A DNA stretch of 64,000 nucleotides from Flaccisagitta enflata (Eukaryota; Chaetognatha; Sagittoidea; Aphragmophora), in NCBI GenBank assembly GCA_965153355.1, contig OZ231128.1, positions 42,408,001-42,472,000 of the forward strand, written 5' to 3'. The notes under the pieces are model-generated. The model saw only the letters and a list, made by a program, of their open reading frames with translations, made no database searches and was not told the origin of the DNA. This document shows, in pieces, positions 1 to 18,629 of this stretch; position 1 is the first letter of the stretch; every line of letters begins with the position of its first letter. The position numbers and the translations under genes were made by a program.

Positions 1-169
1 TGGGATTTGTAACATTGGCTTCATTTGATGACACTCTTTCCATATCTCAGAAAAAAAATATCAAAAACTCATTTTTTTCATAAGAAATATCTTATAGAAC
101 AGCTGTTTCCTTTTTTATGGTTCGCTGTGTACACAAAATGCATCTGATACACTCGTTTTTGCACTTTTC

Positions 170-342
170 GACTCGTGTTCATGGACTGACAGACCAACGG
201 ACCAACGGACCAACGGACGGACGGACAAAGCCTCTTATAGAGTTGCGTGTCCGCAACTAAAAATGTGACTGACCAACGGACCTACCGACCTACCAACCCA
301 CCGACATGGCAAGGTGTAGAGTCGCGTGTCCGCGACTAAAAA
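170..342 (-). repeat. Two adjacent terminal fragments of the hairpin/CCGT short repeat
   Basis: Two successive reverse-strand ends, each with an ACCAACGGACC- or CCGACCTACC-type tract followed by TATAGAGTTGCG or TAGAGTCGCG and a hairpin ending AACTAAAA or GACTAAAAA (about 262 and 341). The rest of 1-492 shows nothing I recognise. Confidence 0.6.
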
Positions 343-492
343 CATAGTTTTTATTTTCTGATGCTTAAGTTGTGGCTCTTGGTCAACCAAATAGGATCTC
401 CAATGAAATTGAAAGGGTTAATAAATTTGATAATTATCTTTCATTTGGCGCCCAGCAGAATGCTCTATAATAAATACTTTTTTGAATATGAT

Positions 493-1955
493 CTATGGCG
501 GATTAACAAGTAGGCTTAAAAAGCTTAAGCTTAGGGCCCCGCGCCTCAGGGGGGCCCCGCGCCCCCTGCTAAAAGAAATGTAAAAAAAACCAAGTAAAAA
601 AAATATGCAAAAGAAAAAATATAGAAATATTAAAGCATGAAAATTTATTCTTGCAGAAGCAAATAAAAGTGACATTTTTCAACTGTAATCTTTCCACAAA
701 GAAATAGAATAATAGATTGAAAATTGAATAAAGATTTGTCATAGATATTTCCAAAATTTCTTAATAACATTTTAACAATTATTTTGAAAAAAGTCAAAGA
801 GACGAAGTCATGAAACTGGATCATTCTTGCTTTAAAAGAAAAATATCACAAATCCTTTTAAAACTTTTACAAATAATGTCTTTGTCTTTTTGAGTCCTGC
901 AGAGAAAAACAGAATTCCCTTTGTTTTATGAGTCGTTTGGGAAAGTTGATGCATTTTGGGGGCAGAATGAGACTACGCATGAAATTAATAGCTAAGAAAG
1001 AGCTAATTCTCCTCTTTCAGATGACGCCAAGCAGAATTCTGTGCGATCGATAGTTTTGGAGCTATGATTTTTTAAATCTTTTTATATTTTTTCGCATTTT
1101 TTGCATTTTTCCCAAAAATAAGGAATTGAGTTAGTTGAAGTCTATTTGAACTTTGAAATAACCCACTTGATAATTGTGCATCCTGGCAGCACAGTCTCTC
1201 TCTCATTTCAACTCTGGACGCTATGAGAGGCTTTGTCCGTTGGTCCATCCATTGGTCTGTTGGTCCGTCTATCCGTCCAACAACCAGACAACTAGACAAA
1301 ACAAAATCACAAGAAATTCCAAAACCTCGCACTTACGACTTTTTTCCTACGGCGAGAGCCGCCTTTATTGGTATATTGTGATAAATCAGCTGACAGTTTA
1401 GTAATAAAAGATACCAATAAAAAAGAGGGTGCAACTTTCTTGTGATCTCTTTTGCTGAAATCATCTTAAAACAACAAGCATGAAGTTCTATGAACATAGA
1501 ACTTTGAACTTAGAAATCTACCAGATAAGTATAACTTGGTATAAATGACTCCAACAGTTTAGAATAAATCATTTTTTTTCATGAGAATGATGATTTCAAG
1601 AAAAAGATATGTTCATAGTCATGAAACTGGATCATTCTTGCTTTCAGAGAAAAATACCACAAATCGTTTTAAAACTTTTACAAATAATTTTCTCATGAAT
1701 GGATTTAATGATGCTCCATCATTTATTTTTTTTTCTGACTTTTTTTAATATTGTTTTTTTTTTATTTCTTTGAATTTGTTTTGAACTTTGTACATTGTAC
1801 ATCACTGTTTCTATCTACACTCTTTACTAATTTGTATTTTAAACTAAAAACTTTGTTTCAAAACTATACCTAATAATGCAAAAAAAAATCACATTGAGGG
1901 GGACCCCGCGCCCCTAGCTAAGCTTAGGGCCCCGCGCCTTGTTGATCCAGCTTAG
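493..1955. mobile_element. Non-autonomous hAT-like element, 1.46 kb, with nested repeat
   Basis: Inverted ends CTATGGCGGATTAACAAG (left) and CTTGTTGATCCAGCTTAG (right), both followed inward by GGGCCCCGCGCC blocks. Flanks AATATGAT and GGTATGAT share six of eight bases, suggesting an aged 8-bp duplication. No transposase. It contains a copy of the 0.6-0.7 kb dispersed repeat at about 880-1375. The same end sequence borders the 25-kb composite at 30691. Confidence 0.65.
880..1375 (+). repeat. Dispersed repeat R730, copy 1
   Basis: Shares GATGACGCCAAGCAGAATTC, the CTGGCAGCACAGTCTC segment and the end TACGACTTTTTTCCTACGGC with 19614-20345 and, reversed, 28812-29429. Confidence 0.75.
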
Positions 1956-2690
1956 GGTATGATTTTTTAAAGATTTCTAATAACGGACATGCATCTCTAT
2001 AAGAGGTTTTGTCCACCTGTTGGTCCGTCTGTTGGTTCATTCATCCGTTGGTCCATAACAATCAAGTTGAAAACGCAAAAAATGCGCATTCATGAAGCTA
2101 AAGATGTTGTTGTGAGTGTGTGTGTGTGTGGTAGGGGGGTTGGGGGTGGGGTTGGGGTGAGGATGGGGGTTGGATGCCCCTGCCCACTTTACCGCAATGA
2201 TATTGTGACCTTGTTTCTCTTGTTTTACGAAAAATTCAAATTGAATTCTTTTTTTAATTTTCATGATTTCCTGGAAGATTACCAAAGGAGTGCATTCATG
2301 TTTGTTTGAGTATGCTTATACAAGTAAACATGTTTATGAGTAAGCTGCTTATTTTTGACGGTGTTTTTTGATATCCTAGCTAATTCAGCTTATTCAGCTC
2401 AACCTTTTTTTCCTGATTTTGAAAGTGATAAATAAACATTTTGATACATGTCTGAGCATGCAAATATAAGAAAGAATGTCAGTAATTGTAGCGGGTTATC
2501 TGTGTGAGTGATTTTGAGTATTTTGGATTATCTAGCTCATTTGGCTCTGTCTTTTTTTTCTTTGATTTTCAGTGCAATCAATGCATTAATTTTGATTTGA
2601 TTTAATAAAAGAATAGCAGTGACTGAAAACAAAAGCTTGGTGGAAAGTGGCCAATGCTTACGACCTTTTTCCTCATGGCGATAGCCGCCA
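1956..2690. repeat. Repeat-filled intergenic block with about 125-bp units
   Basis: A plus-strand hairpin/CCGT repeat (about 1985-2215) with a GGGGTTGG-rich tract is followed by two units of a roughly 125-bp repeat (about 2310-2560) containing TCTGAGCATGCAAATA. The same unit recurs at 5897-6250. Confidence 0.55.
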
Positions 2691-4440
2691 TTACACTGAG
2701 TTCGGTACGCGGGTCACCATAGGACAAAAAAATTTACGCCGGTACTTTTGACTGATATCAAAGGCAGAAACTGGTAAAGTTGCTTACACTGAGCAAGAAA
2801 ATACATGGTTTTACCTGCGTCTTAGCTAATCCAAAGCCTCTTTTCTTCCCTTGAAGTTAACTACTTCGCCGAAATTCTGTGATTCTGTCATTCTGTCATT
2901 CCATTTGGTATTGTTCTAGACATAAGAAATGATACCTAGAATAGAGAGAGGACGCCAAATCTTCAGGAAAGCTTGAGGGTGGATTAAATACGACATAGGT
3001 AAATTTTGGTAACCCTGCTCCCATATTTGAAGGGCTTAACCATGCCAAAAAAAAATTGCACAATTTTTTGATGACTCTTGGTTCGTTCATAGAAGGTGAA
3101 ACTATAAAGAATCAGTGAGCATTTTAAAGAGCTTCAAAACATATATTAATTGAGTGGTGTCAGAAAGTTCTAGCTCAAAAACATTAGAAATTACAATGAT
3201 ATGAAGTGAAAATGTCAATTTTGCTTACTGCCAGAAAGAGCATTTTCATGTAACCCTTTGAGATGTACTATCTTCACAATAGAAATCTTTACAAATGTTT
3301 TAACTATTATCTCTGGTTATATTAGCCCCATCTTTAAAAAATTGGTGGCCATATTAAAGCCCTTCAAATTTTCAAGCGATTTACGCAAACCGCATCTCTC
3401 TAACTCAATGCGTTAAAAAGTTATTCAACTTTGAATGAAATGTTTCAATTTCACGTTTACCATTTTTACACTATCTTCAAATGATATAATTTCACTCCTT
3501 ATCAAATTACTTCTATACACATTGAGCTAGACAGATGCGGTTTGCGTAGACTCCTTGCAAATTCGAAGAGCTTCATTTGTGTGACCAATTTCTCATTGAT
3601 TTGTTGAGTCTTTCTGGAGCTTTAAGTCTCAATGTAGCGAAGAAAGGGGATCAAAAAAGTGGCGAGAATGGTCTGGAAGGCCATCACCCCAAAATACCTC
3701 AAAAAGCGCTTCAAAAGACTTCCCAGTCAAATGGCGGCCGTAATACAGTCAAATGGGGCTCACACTTAATAATAATGGCTCCACGATCGATTTGTTTCCA
3801 TTTTCACATCAATAAATGAACTTATTTTCAAAGTGTAAAGATTTCTATTTTGAAGATAGTACCTTCCACTTTCATTTAACCATAACTTCTAAACGGATTA
3901 AGTAACAAATTTCTGCTTGGCATCATTTTGAAGAAAATTTTCCAAATTTTTTTTTCTTCATGAATTTTTTTAGATTAAGGTCAGTATTTACATAGATACA
4001 TAGGAAAAAGAGGAAAATTCTGATGATTAACTCACTTTGAGAATGGTTGAGTGATTAACTTCATTTAGTTGTCATTTTTAAACAAAAAAAAGTTATAACA
4101 TTCTGCTTGGTCTAGTTTTAAAGAATTTTTGAATATCTTTCTAACGGTCACTGATTTTCTATAGTTTACTTTACAGAGAGCGATTATGTATGTGTTTAAA
4201 GATAAATGTGCAATTTTTTTCTTTGGCATGGTTATCAAAATAATCCCATAAATTTCTAATCAAAGATGAAAAAAATCTCGTTAATTTGATACCTCCAAAA
4301 TGTTGAACCTACTGACTTCATGAGCACAAAAATTTCCGTAGATTCATCAGGACGCAGGCAAAACCATATATAGATATGTGATCTACACATACTAAAGGAC
4401 ACTTTTATCCAATAGCTATCGTCCTCAGGTACTAGCTTAT
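2690..4440. repeat. Nested foldback (inverted-repeat) element
   Basis: Inverted pairs seen by eye: the GGTTTTACCTGCGTC region at about 2800 with GACGCAGGCAAAACC at about 4350; AACCATGCCAAAAAAAAATT near 3040 with TTTTTTTCTTTGGCATGGTT near 4215; the GATTTACGCAAACCGCATCT block near 3380 with AGATGCGGTTTGCGTAGA near 3534. No coding capacity seen. Boundaries approximate. Confidence 0.55.
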
Positions 4441-4600
4441 ATTTTTGTCCAGTTATGGTATGCTCTCGGAACTCAGTGCATTACTGGTACTAAGGAACTC
4501 GGCAGTAATAATAGTACTAGAAAAAGTTCAGCTTGCTAATTTTCCAGGTGTGAGGAAAGGGCCAGATGATAAACATGAGTCGCTGTTCGTAATGTATAAT

Positions 4601-4636
4601 AGCACCCCTGACAAAATTAGGCGAACTGGGACAAGA
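4601..4636 (+). repeat. Solitary terminus of the ACACCCCT element
   Basis: GCACCCCTGACAAAATTAGG followed by CGAACTGGGA matches the ends of the 793-bp element at 49762-50554. The matching other end was not found, so this is a fragment. Confidence 0.55.
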
Positions 4637-5552
4637 ACTTGTTTACCATTGCGTTTTGAAGTCAAAAACAGTAATCCAGGCTAAGGATGATATTAAAACA
4701 TGTTATTTCCATGAGGGTTTTACATAAAAGTCCAAAATATGTCAACCAACAGCTACAAATAGCATCATCTAATGATATCAGGCAAATTTTAGGTCTTTAT
4801 TAGATTCAAATTCGTTGGTAAAACCATTTTATTTGACAAGGGGTTTTGTGACTTTTCGCAGCTGTCACTGACTGTATCTTGGTACCGTTGACTCATTTTT
4901 GTCTGTCAGCGATATAAGAACCTGAGATTTGATGTTTTCTTGCATTTCTCAAAGCAAAATAGATCGAAGATGAGGTAGTCTCATCATCCAAAATTTCCAT
5001 GTCGAAATCAGCCAAAATCTTTCACTTCATTTCAGGCATATCACTTTTCGATAGCCACGCATTTTCCTGGGTATAAAGATTTGCCCCGGTTTGTGAAAAA
5101 GACTATATTTAAGCTCTCTCTGTGTCAAGTTTTAGCCCAATGAATGCATTATTTCTGTCAATTATGCTTATTTTTCAAGTTCGTCAATTATGTCAGAGGT
5201 GTTATATGTTCTTTTTATTTGTCAGCAATATGAGCCACAGAGACAAAGCATCAATTGACGCGATAGAACATGATTTTGGCTTTGCCAATCGGACATAGGT
5301 GCAATGTGTTTTGGGTGTCTCACAGTCTCTCACTAAGACTCAATCCAAAATAAAAGAGCCCCGGGATAATAAGAACTATATCCGTGCTAGACCCCCTTGC
5401 ACTGTTATATTGTCGGGAAAAAAGTCGAAGTCAGTCTTTGACTTTTTGACATATTCCAGAGAAACATGGTTTTCATTTTCTTTTTTGAAAGTTGAGGCTC
5501 TCATCCGGCTGAGTGAGAACTCCGATGAAATTGGGTCTTATAGTAGATGAGG
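4637..5552. other. Intergenic, nothing recognised
   Basis: AT-rich unique-looking DNA. Short open frames have no recognisable domain, repeat or RNA signature. Confidence 0.5.
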
Positions 5553-5668
5553 TATTAGGGTTAGGGGTAGGGTTAGTGTGAGTGTTAGGGTAAGGGATAA
5601 GGTCAGGGATAGACTTAGGGATTAGGTTAGGGTTAGGGCTAGTGCTAGGGCAAGGGGTGTTTAGGGCT
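5553..5668 (+). repeat. Degenerate TTAGGG-like block
   Basis: About 115 bp of TTAGGG, TTAGGGG and TTAGTGTGAG variants on the plus strand, resembling an interstitial telomere-type sequence or a simple minisatellite. Confidence 0.6.
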
Positions 5669-5896
5669 TGATATCTACTCGCCAATGTAAAGTTTGCTCT
5701 GGTGGAACTTTCGGGAAATTCAAGTGCAATACTTCACCTTCAAGATTACCCGAAATGGATTGGTAAAGTAAATTTGATAATTCAATTTCATTTGGCGCCA
5801 AGCAAAATGCTCTATGACAAATATTTTCCAAGTTATGAATTCTTAAATATTTTCTTACAAAAAATCCAAGTTGAATTTTTTTTGTTTTTTTGTTTA

Positions 5897-6480
5897 TTAG
5901 CATAGCAGCTCATCTGTAAGGGTGTTTTTGAGTATTCTAGATTGTTTAGCTCATGCTTTTTGCTGATTTTAAATGGGATAAATGAATATGTGTCTGAGCA
6001 TGCAAATACAAGAAAGCACGTCAATGAGCATAGCTGCTCATCTATAAGGGTGTTCTTAGGTATTCTAGCTAATTTAGCTCATTTAGCTCAGTTTTTTTTC
6101 GGATTTCAAATGGGATAGATACACATTTTGATACGTGTCTGAGCATGCAAATCTAAGAAAAAATTTCTATGTTTAAGCATAGCTGTTCTTCTGTGAGTAT
6201 GGCTTTGAGTATTCTAGCTCATTAAGCTCATTTGGCTCAGTTTTTTTTTTCTGAGTACCAGTAATGGCGGCTATCGTCGTGAGGAAAAAAGTCATAAGCA
6301 TTGGTCACTTTTCACCATACTGTTAGACTTCAGCCACTGCAATTTTTTTTTATTGTTAGATTAAATCAAGAGCAATTGTATGTATTTTTTCTCTGAGTTT
6401 TAGTACAATAAATCAATACAATAGCTCTTGATTTAATCCAACAAATAAAAGAACTTGCAATGACTGAAGACAGCAAGGCA
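5897..6480. repeat. Tandem about 125-bp repeat plus inverted segment
   Basis: Three units containing AGCATAGC(A/T)GCTCATCTGT, TAGCTCATTTAGCTCA and GTGTCTGAGCATGCAAAT. Then a short foldback in which TTAGATTAAATCAAGAGCAA (about 6357) pairs with CTCTTGATTTAATCCAA (about 6425). Confidence 0.6.
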
Positions 6481-6489
6481 ATTACCTAT

Positions 6490-6635
6490 AGGTCGCGTGC
6501 GGGACTTTAAGATAATTTTGAATGACTCAAGATGACTTAGAATGACTCAAGACGACTTGAAATGACTTAAGAAGAATAAAAATGACTTAAACGACTGAAT
6601 TGACCTAATTGACTGAAGTGGCTCAATGACTTTAC
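6490..6635. repeat. (ATGACTTAGA)n-type array
   Basis: Follows GGTCGCGTGCGGGACTT and consists of degenerate AATGACTTAAGA units. The same array type recurs at 7020-7110, about 23815-23880 (reverse) and 33232-33310. Confidence 0.6.
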
Positions 6636-7031
6636 TACTCGACTCATAAAAAAAGCCGCACTTTTGAATGGCAAATTGTCATACTGAATTTCAAAATAAC
6701 TAATTAAAATCTTAGACCGTTAGAAAGCTCTTGAAAGATCTTTCATTTGGCTCCAATCTGGAAATTCTAGCTTTATTCGTTTAAAAATGACATGAGAATG
6801 AGTAAAAACATTGCTATTTTCAGTTTGCAATCCCATTGAAAAATGAAATAGAAGATAAGTTTAACAAGCTCTAGCTCGTAAACCGTTTGAGATACAGATT
6901 TTGGATTGGTCTAGAATGAAAGAAAATTTGAAAATCTTTCAATTCTCTATAACAAAAAAATGTTCAATTCATTTGTTTTTCTTAATCTTCAACTTAAAAT
7001 AGGGTGCGGCTTTTTTTTTTTGAGTCGAGTA
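6636..7031. mobile_element. Short inverted-repeat element, 396 bp
   Basis: Ends TACTCGACTCATAAAAAAAG and its reverse complement; the next bases GCCGCAC also match. It is inserted inside the ATGACTTAGA array. No ORF. Confidence 0.65.
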
Positions 7032-7109
7032 TTAGATAACTTAGAATGACTGAGTATTACTTAGAATGACTTAGAAAGACTTAGAATGAACAAAAATGAC
7101 TTAGAGTAT

Positions 7110-7208
7110 GATAAAAAGTAAAGTGTAAGAGATGGACCGACGGGCTGATGGACGGACCGACGTACACACCAACAAAGAGGGGTTTAGAGTCGCGTGGCAC
7201 GCGACTAA
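7110..7208 (-). repeat. Hairpin/CCGT short repeat, truncated copy
   Basis: Tract ATGGACGGACCGACG, then TTTAGAGTCGCGTGGCACGC and GACTAA at the end. Confidence 0.6.
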
Positions 7209-7235
7209 GAATATCGTTATCACTACATTGTACAA

Positions 7236-7375
7236 ACTAGGGATGTGGAAGCGATTGACCGCTTCCGTTTTGGAAGATGGGATAGCCACTAGTATTTGTA
7301 CTACAAAATGGAAGCGGATTCGGAAGCGGAAGCGGTGGAAGCGGCACTAAAATCGACCGCTTCCACATCCCTAGT
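7236..7375. mobile_element. 140-bp inverted-repeat element
   Basis: Ends ACTAGGGATGTGGAAGCG and its reverse complement, flanked on both sides by ACAA. The interior is AAGCGG-rich. A single matching end fragment (GTCGACCGCTTCCGCATCCC) occurs near 58172. Confidence 0.75.
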
Positions 7376-7843
7376 ACAAACAGCCCAAGATACAAAAACA
7401 GTCGAGGCTTTACCATTTCAATTTTCCGTTCCGTTGCCATCGATTTAAGTTGCCGCAAGTAGTAAGCTTACTGGTCAATTCGAAACGATTATAACTAAAT
7501 GCCATGGGTAATGATTTGTCAAACAATCCGCGATGCCTTGCAGCCCTAATTCGCCTCAAAGAGTTTATCTACGAGGAAAATGAGGCCAGTTATTCAGCGA
7601 TCTAACGTCCTTTCCCAGCTGTATGGGATCAAGGCATGTTCATCGGCTCACAGACACGACCACGGCACCTTGATGATACCGAGTAGTGCCCGCGCCGACC
7701 CTGGACTACATGCAGAGAAGAAGTCATAGACATTCCAACCGTCATATTGTATTTCGCTATTTACACAATTCGCTGTCATCATCTTTTTGCTGAATTCACA
7801 ACATTTGAAACTCACTCAATGCCTTTGCGCAATGTTATATTTT
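7376..7843. other. Intergenic, nothing recognised
   Basis: No gene, RNA or repeat recognised. Confidence 0.45.
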
Positions 7844-7985
7844 TAGTCGCGTGCACGCGACTCTACAACCCGCTTTGTCCGTCGGTCGGTCGGTCGGTCG
7901 GTCGGTTGGTCCCACTTTACTTTTTTTTAAATATGGCCCCTGCCCATCCGCACGCGACTGGGGTAGCCGTGTATCCGGCCTTGTT
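7844..7985 (+). repeat. Hairpin/CCGT short repeat (family H), copy
   Basis: Starts with the palindrome AGTCGCGTGCACGCGACT, then CTCTACAACCCGCTTTGTCC, a (CGGT)n tract, GCCCCTGCCCATCCGCACGC, GACTGGGGTAGCCGTGTATC and the end CCGGCCTTGTT. This is one of the clearest copies in the window. Confidence 0.85.
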
Positions 7986-8735
7986 TCATTATATCTCAAA
8001 TACCAAGAATGAAAACATCAAGCTTTGAAACAACATTTGAGCTGGGCGCCAACTAGAGATCATCGACCTTAGCTAAAAACCAATTGGTCATCTCAAGTTT
8101 CGTTTCCTTCAAATGTCTTCTCATAAGTTTCTACTTCAACTCTGCAGATTGCTGTTGCCGACATGCCATTTCCATTTCGTTTCTGCATTATGCAGCAGAC
8201 TAAATGATAAGTGCTTTGAGAATTAGTTCCCCCTTTCTCTGTCCTCGCGGACTAACAATGGATGAAGGAATGATTTAATTAATGAATGAATTATTTCTAT
8301 GAGTGGCTAAATGCTTTGGCGTGCAGGGAAAATATATTTCTAGGTTGCAACCAATGATTCCAAACACAACACTCGTTTTTGAGAAGATCCAAAGCATATG
8401 GACTAGGAGAGTATCTTTTCCCGCTGACCATGAATAAGAATCGACGGTTTTTGACCATGATGTCGAATGACCGTCACCATGGGGTGTGACTGTCGATTCC
8501 GACAGTCACGACATAAGTTATCCCAACTCTAATCCGGCCTCCTATTTTTCAGATCAACTTTGCACTAGTTACACGAACTATATGTCGATTAAAAGCTTCC
8601 ACTCCACTTGACTGTATCTCAAACGTTAGACAATGGACAGAAAACGGTAACCTTTAAAACCGCTTTATGCAATTTAGGTTTATTATGCTGACATCGCTTG
8701 AATTGCTACTTAGCCAAATGCTACCCATCTCACTA
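7986..8735. other. Intergenic, nothing recognised
   Basis: No coding signal, structural RNA or repeat recognised. Confidence 0.45.
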
Positions 8736-9321
8736 ACACGGTGTGCAAAATTATCCGCACTTGCTTCATGGAAAGAAAACTATACTTAAATATGACCCAG
8801 CATCATGAAATTTGAACCAGAGTGCCCTAGTTAGTCATACTAGAAGGTAAGATTGATTGGAGGTCTTTTCTGTAACCCTTGTCACTATAGGAGTCAAATG
8901 ATTTAAAACAAAGATTTTGATTTTAACAGGATTTTATTTTACAGGCAAAATAGGCTATAAAATCTTAGATTCCTGTATTTGTGACTACTTAATAAAGGTT
9001 TTTTTTTGCGTGGTATACATTATGCTGAGGGAGGTAAGTTATATCAACAGGAATGGAGCTCATCAAAGCAAATAAACTAGGCCTTTAGCATAAGAAAAAC
9101 TAATAACAGAATTTCAGATTACTTTAAAAAATGTTTTTAAGGAGTGTTTCATTAGAGTAAAATCTACCTGAAAAGTTTTATTACTGACTTTGTGAATTTT
9201 AGTTTTGAATACTAAAAAAATATGTTTTTTCATATCTACCCCTCATGCTTTCATAAATCAATACCTTCTAAGGTTTTTCAGACAAGTAAGTGCTAAGTGC
9301 GTATAATTTTGCACACCCTGT
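8736..9321. mobile_element. Mariner/Tc1-like non-autonomous element, 586 bp
   Basis: Ends ACACGGTGTGCAAAATTAT and the reverse of ACAGGGTGTGCAAAATTAT, each with TA outside (8734-8735, 9322-9323). No transposase ORF. The same terminus bounds the small element at 21915-22126. Confidence 0.75.
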
Positions 9322-10720
9322 TAGTTCTCTTTCTTGTGTTCTTTGTGGGATTTTGAGAACATACTTGTCATGTTCTCTTGTTTCATAGGACAGAAAATTT
9401 TTGAAGGAAATCGAAGTGTTTCAGAATACTTTTTGCATTATTAACAGGACAATAATGATGCTAGGATGCTTTTAGTGGACAAATTGTCTCTAAAGACACT
9501 TGGTGCATACATTTTTACCATATTCTGACTTAAAATGTAATTCGAACTATGCAATTCACATGAAAACAAACAAGAAAAGGATGTTTTTTAGTGAATTTCT
9601 GCTTACACTTTTTTTCCTTTTCTGAGGTCGAAATTCTAAGAAAGCCAAACACAGGGATATTTTGCATTTTGAAAAACATAGTTCTCTCTGTAATCGATTT
9701 GGGAAGAGAACTATGATCTTTGTTTTTTCATTTTTTCATTTCCTATGCAAATTTAGAATTTCGACCAGCCCCCTATCAGTGACCAAAAATGAAATAAGTA
9801 CAAATTTTCAAAACAATCTTTTTGGTAACATTGGCTGAACATGGTCCTCTTGCTGAAACAATGCAAATTTTTCTTTTAGATATCAAGTCTGACCCATCTC
9901 AATCACATTCATTCACTTATTTTTTCATTTTCATTTACACATTTTTTCTATTTTGACCTTCTTTGAAACACAAATGTTGCCTTCGGAGGGAAGCCGTCAT
10001 AGGATATTGTTCTCTGGTTTTCTGGCACTCTTTTTCTCCAAGACAAGGTCCAGGGGGCAGGGAGGAGGTCAACTTTTTTGAAGGACAGCAATTTTGATGA
10101 ACTATCAATACATTTTTCCAATTGACACTAAGCGTCAAGTATGCAACCAGTTGAATGACCTAGTTGTAATGTCTATTGCTGCCACCAAATTCCAAAAAAA
10201 GTGAGACGCGGACACTCCCAAGGCCAAGAACCTCAGGAAGGCTTTAACATCATTCCGTACCGAGAGAACAACTTGGTGGAAGCTGAGGTGTCAAATAACC
10301 ACCCTTTTCAGCGGTTTCAGAGAGAATAAAAGAAGATTCGTTTAAGTGTTGGATAGTCAGCGGTGCCACTTGTTCCTCAGTTAGTCTTTGTAGGGATGTG
10401 ACAGAGGCAAATGCTTAAATAGAGGACTCGGTGAATGAAGCTTTCAGATTATATATAATTTGAACCTTAACTTTAAGGTTAGGTTTGGAGTCTCGTGAGT
10501 TGTGACTGATATTTGGGCTTAAGCATGGCATGGACCTAGCAAGTAAGGAAAGCTAAGAGAAGAGGAAATGGAGAAGGAGAAAAACATAAAATCTATTAGT
10601 TGAACTATTTTCTTTTGTGAAAGCAAAGGCCATTGGCAGGAGGCTGCCAAAGAAGGAAGCAGAAAAAGGCAAAGAAGAAGAACGCGAAAGAAAAAGAAAA
10701 TAGACACTAAACCGCGCATA
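9322..10720. other. Intergenic, no gene recognised
   Basis: AT-rich with short open frames lacking recognisable motifs. TATATATAAT at about 10450 is the only promoter-like element, and I cannot support it further. Confidence 0.4.
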
Positions 10721-11027
10721 TTTGTGCAAGAGTTCCTACACCACTGGCTACAGCGTCGGTACGAGCCAGTTCGTCAGAGCGTTTTCGGTTTTTATCGAAG
10801 GAAAACGAACCAATCTACAGCGTTTGTTGTTGTGGTTGAGTTGTATTCATTGTAGCAATTGTATTTGTAGTTGTTGTCATTGTTGTTTAAATTTTCGTCG
10901 ATTGGTCGTCGTGTTGCAGTTGTTGTTGTTGTAATGTCGTCGTCTCTGTTGTTTTTGCTGTTGTCGTTTTTGTTGTTGTTGTTTTTGCTGTTGTCGTTTT
11001 TGTTGTTGTTGTCGTTGTTATTGTTGA

Positions 11028-11064
<37 letters not shown>

Positions 11065-11134
11065 TTTGTTGTTGTTGTTGAAGACGTTGTTGCGCACATT
11101 CGTCCGTCCGGAATTTCCGATGCCCTTACTTTTA

Positions 11135-11139
<5 letters not shown>

Positions 11140-11217
<78 letters not shown>
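11140..11217. repeat. (GA)n microsatellite
   Basis: Nearly uninterrupted GA dinucleotide run of about 76 bp. Confidence 0.95.
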
Positions 11218-11221
<4 letters not shown>

Positions 11222-11702
11222 GTGCCAATATCGGCACCTGTTAAACCGAACTCATTCTATTCGTCAACAAAAAGTTGCACCTGATTGGTGAACGGCGATG
11301 TCAACAGGGCGATAAACTGCTGCATCTACCGCCAATTGACATTCGACATCGTCATCGTCGTCATCGTCTTCGTCGTCGTCATCGTCGTCGTTGTCTTAGA
11401 CGTCGTACTCGGCACCGTCGTTAGCATCATCTTGAACGTCAACTTCATCGAAAATTCTTCATCGTCATCTTACAATTGCAATCTTTTTTTTTCTTTTCAA
11501 AAATCGTCATTCTTAACAGTCAAATTTCTCAATCTGATGAGAAGATATCACACGTCGCTTGATCGGGATCACAAAATGGATTAATTACATTTTATTATCA
11601 TTTACATGAACGAGTTAACAAAAGGTACAATAAGTTTCCAATCTTACAAGTACAGAGGCAATTTTAGAAGCAAAAACAAAGTATATTCCACTTGTTGAGT
11701 GA

Positions 11703-12072
<370 letters not shown>

Positions 12073-12140
12073 TAACTTGCAGCCACATTCTCAACCACAA
12101 ACAAAAACAAAAAACAAGACTAATTATCAAATAAACAAAA

Positions 12141-17730
<5,590 letters not shown>

Positions 17731-18169
17731 CGTTATTGAAAACAAATTTTCATTTTTGTAATTCATACTTTCCTGCTGCGGTTTTGCAAAAGTATCACGC
17801 TTAATGAGTTCTCCAGACTGCCCGTCCGTCAAAATCCTTCTCTTATTCTATTGCTAATCTTTTGAGAATTTTTTATTTGCGGCGTTTTTAGATGCATTTG
17901 TCAGGAACGCATCTCTATAAGAGGGTCTGTCTGTCCGTCCGTCGGTTTGTCTGTCCTTCCGTCCATCCGTTTGTCGGTATGTCCGTTACGCAAGTGCAAA
18001 AACCGTGTTTCTCGGCTGTTTTTGGCCACGGTGAGATCCTATCAACCAACATGTTTTGAGAGCTTCCTACTAAGTCGTTTCACCCGTCTGTTCGTCCATC
18101 TGTCTCTCCATATATGTCACATTATCAATACATGCAGAGACACGGCCTGGACGCATCGTTGCCCGGTCG
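17731..18169 (+). repeat. Downstream of secreted-protein gene; contains a family H-like end
   Basis: At about 17889-17985, GATGCATTTGTCAGGAACGC, ATCTCTATAAGAGGGTCTGT and CCGTCCGTCGG mark a hairpin/CCGT copy. No polyadenylation signal is obvious. Confidence 0.5.
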
Positions 18170-18466
18170 CACAGCGCAATCTGTAGTGATATTAATGCCC
18201 TGGGGCATTCCCCCATTACAATTTCATAAGTGAACCGGGCATAGTCTAAAAACTAACTTATTTTCTTCATTTCCCAAATTTGATTAAGAAAAACTAAACT
18301 TAACGGGGCATATGCCCTGCTAAGTCCCCGTTTAGTCCCTGAATCATTTTTTTCATTAACTTTTAACGAGGTATAAAACTGGGCATATCCAAACTCTAAT
18401 CTTTTTTTACCGGGGACATCAGGGCTTTTATTAATGTCACCTTTTTGTACTACAGATTGCGCTGTG
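18170..18466. mobile_element. 297-bp inverted-repeat element
   Basis: CACAGCGCAATCTGTAGT at the left and its reverse complement at the right. Inward, ATTAATGCCC pairs with GGGCTTTTATTAAT. Confidence 0.65.
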
Positions 18467-18629
18467 GGTCGGGCTTGCAAAATCACTGCTGCTACCCGTC
18501 TGCCATATTTCACGCACAATTACCTGTTTTCTGCGTTTATTACAAAAAGAAGATTAACGTTTACTTCCCGCACTCATCGAATTTATCAGTTACATTGCTT
18601 TTTACTATTATGAGACACAATCGGTAAAA

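Noticed and set aside
7490-7740. GC-richer segment considered as 5S rRNA or tRNA
   Set aside because: It lacks the 5S internal-promoter sequence and the tRNA B-box GGTTCGANTCC; no cloverleaf could be drawn.
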